NCBI GenBank assembly: GCA_028023455.1
Contig: JAQFVV010000151.1
Location: 2,479,097 to 2,543,096, forward strand
Reading direction: 5' to 3'
Length of the DNA stretch: 64,000 bases
DNA from: Epiperipatus broadwayi
Lineage: Eukaryota > Onychophora > Udeonychophora > Euonychophora > Peripatidae
Positions 63,927 to 64,000 of this stretch are shown here, piece after piece; within the stretch, counting starts at the first letter, position 1, and each line of letters begins with the position of its first letter. The position numbers and the translations under genes were made by a program. The notes beneath the pieces were generated by a model. It saw nothing but the letters and a program-made list of their open reading frames with translations, had not been told where the DNA came from and made no database searches.

Positions 63927-63938
63927 CTTCTATAAGAA
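63927..63938 (-). CDS. Candidate 12-nt micro-exon, copy a
   Basis: Identical to the copy at 63819-63830, including branch point, tract and donor. Because the exon is 12 nt and symmetric, inclusion of one or both copies preserves the frame. Confidence 0.4.
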
Positions 63939-64000
63939 CTGACAATAAAGAAGATGTTAGCAAGAATCACATGCGTATAAAAATGCGATAGTAGGGACCT

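Larger units (their letters stand above)
63797..64000. repeat. Two tandem units, 108-bp period, each with a micro-exon
   Basis: ATGACAAACAATGATGACTT starts at 63797 and at 63905. The match runs, identical by eye, for about 70 bases to AGCAAGAATCA. The units diverge after that. Each unit contains one minus-strand micro-exon with its acceptor and donor. Confidence 0.85.

Overview
This window is very AT-rich (about 70% A+T by eye), intron-rich eukaryotic DNA, most likely from an invertebrate animal with a large, repeat-dense genome. I cannot name the species. No complete protein-coding gene is visible. The longest open frame (278 codons, 31349-32185) is a 5'-truncated LINE. No rRNA, genuine tRNA, CRISPR or prokaryotic-style signal is present. 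Nearly everything recognisable is mobile DNA or its debris.

The most striking content is two unrelated families of repeats that carry type I hammerhead self-cleaving ribozyme (HHR) motifs. Family 1 has a core of CTGANGA, then a short stem II, then GAAAC-TA-GTC, closed by a two-part stem I. At least ten copies occur (11221, 15074, 17818, 27098, 29184, 29413, 29772, 29910, 52225, 59613), on both strands, inside short foldback elements. Three of these elements have perfect 11-14 bp target-site duplications (17670-17974, 53245-53451, 57240-57501). In two neighbouring elements (29051-29631 and 29631-30065) each inverted arm carries its own ribozyme. Family 2 (CTGATGA-GTGCTG-GTT-CAGCAT-GAAA with a short AU stem III) occurs at 6237, 6594, 10365, 20468, 22551, 62301 and 62752, partly inside ~350-370 bp direct tandem repeats, the organisation known for retrozymes and for the terminal repeats of Penelope-like elements.

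Penelope-like elements (PLEs) are present: a 5'-truncated copy on the minus strand (47440-49518) with RT motifs and a GIY-YIG endonuclease, a head-to-head fragment on the plus strand (49525-50075), and two 3'-end-only copies (16800-17290, 53770-54265). All four 3' ends contain a tRNA-like module followed by a shared tail with a CTGAAGAAG hairpin.

Other repeats are: RTE-like LINE 3' ends with TGATGATG tails (16343, 23052, 31349, 38393, 63190); at least three other LINE relic families; tRNA-derived SINEs (A and B types with 11-18 bp target duplications; a C type in two ~1.3 kb multimeric arrays at 7015-8290 and 54270-55545); several foldback or terminal-inverted-repeat elements; and a 270-bp TTA/TTG microsatellite (40240-40508).

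The only candidate for a host gene is a series of tiny symmetric exons on the minus strand: a tandemly duplicated 12-nt exon (63927-63938, 63819-63830), a 45-nt exon (52834-52790) and a second 45-nt exon (45434-45390). All have AG/GT flanks, are phase-compatible, and would give glycine at two exon junctions. This looks like a micro-exon gene with introns of 7-11 kb spanning the right third of the window. It is an inference that RNA-seq would settle.
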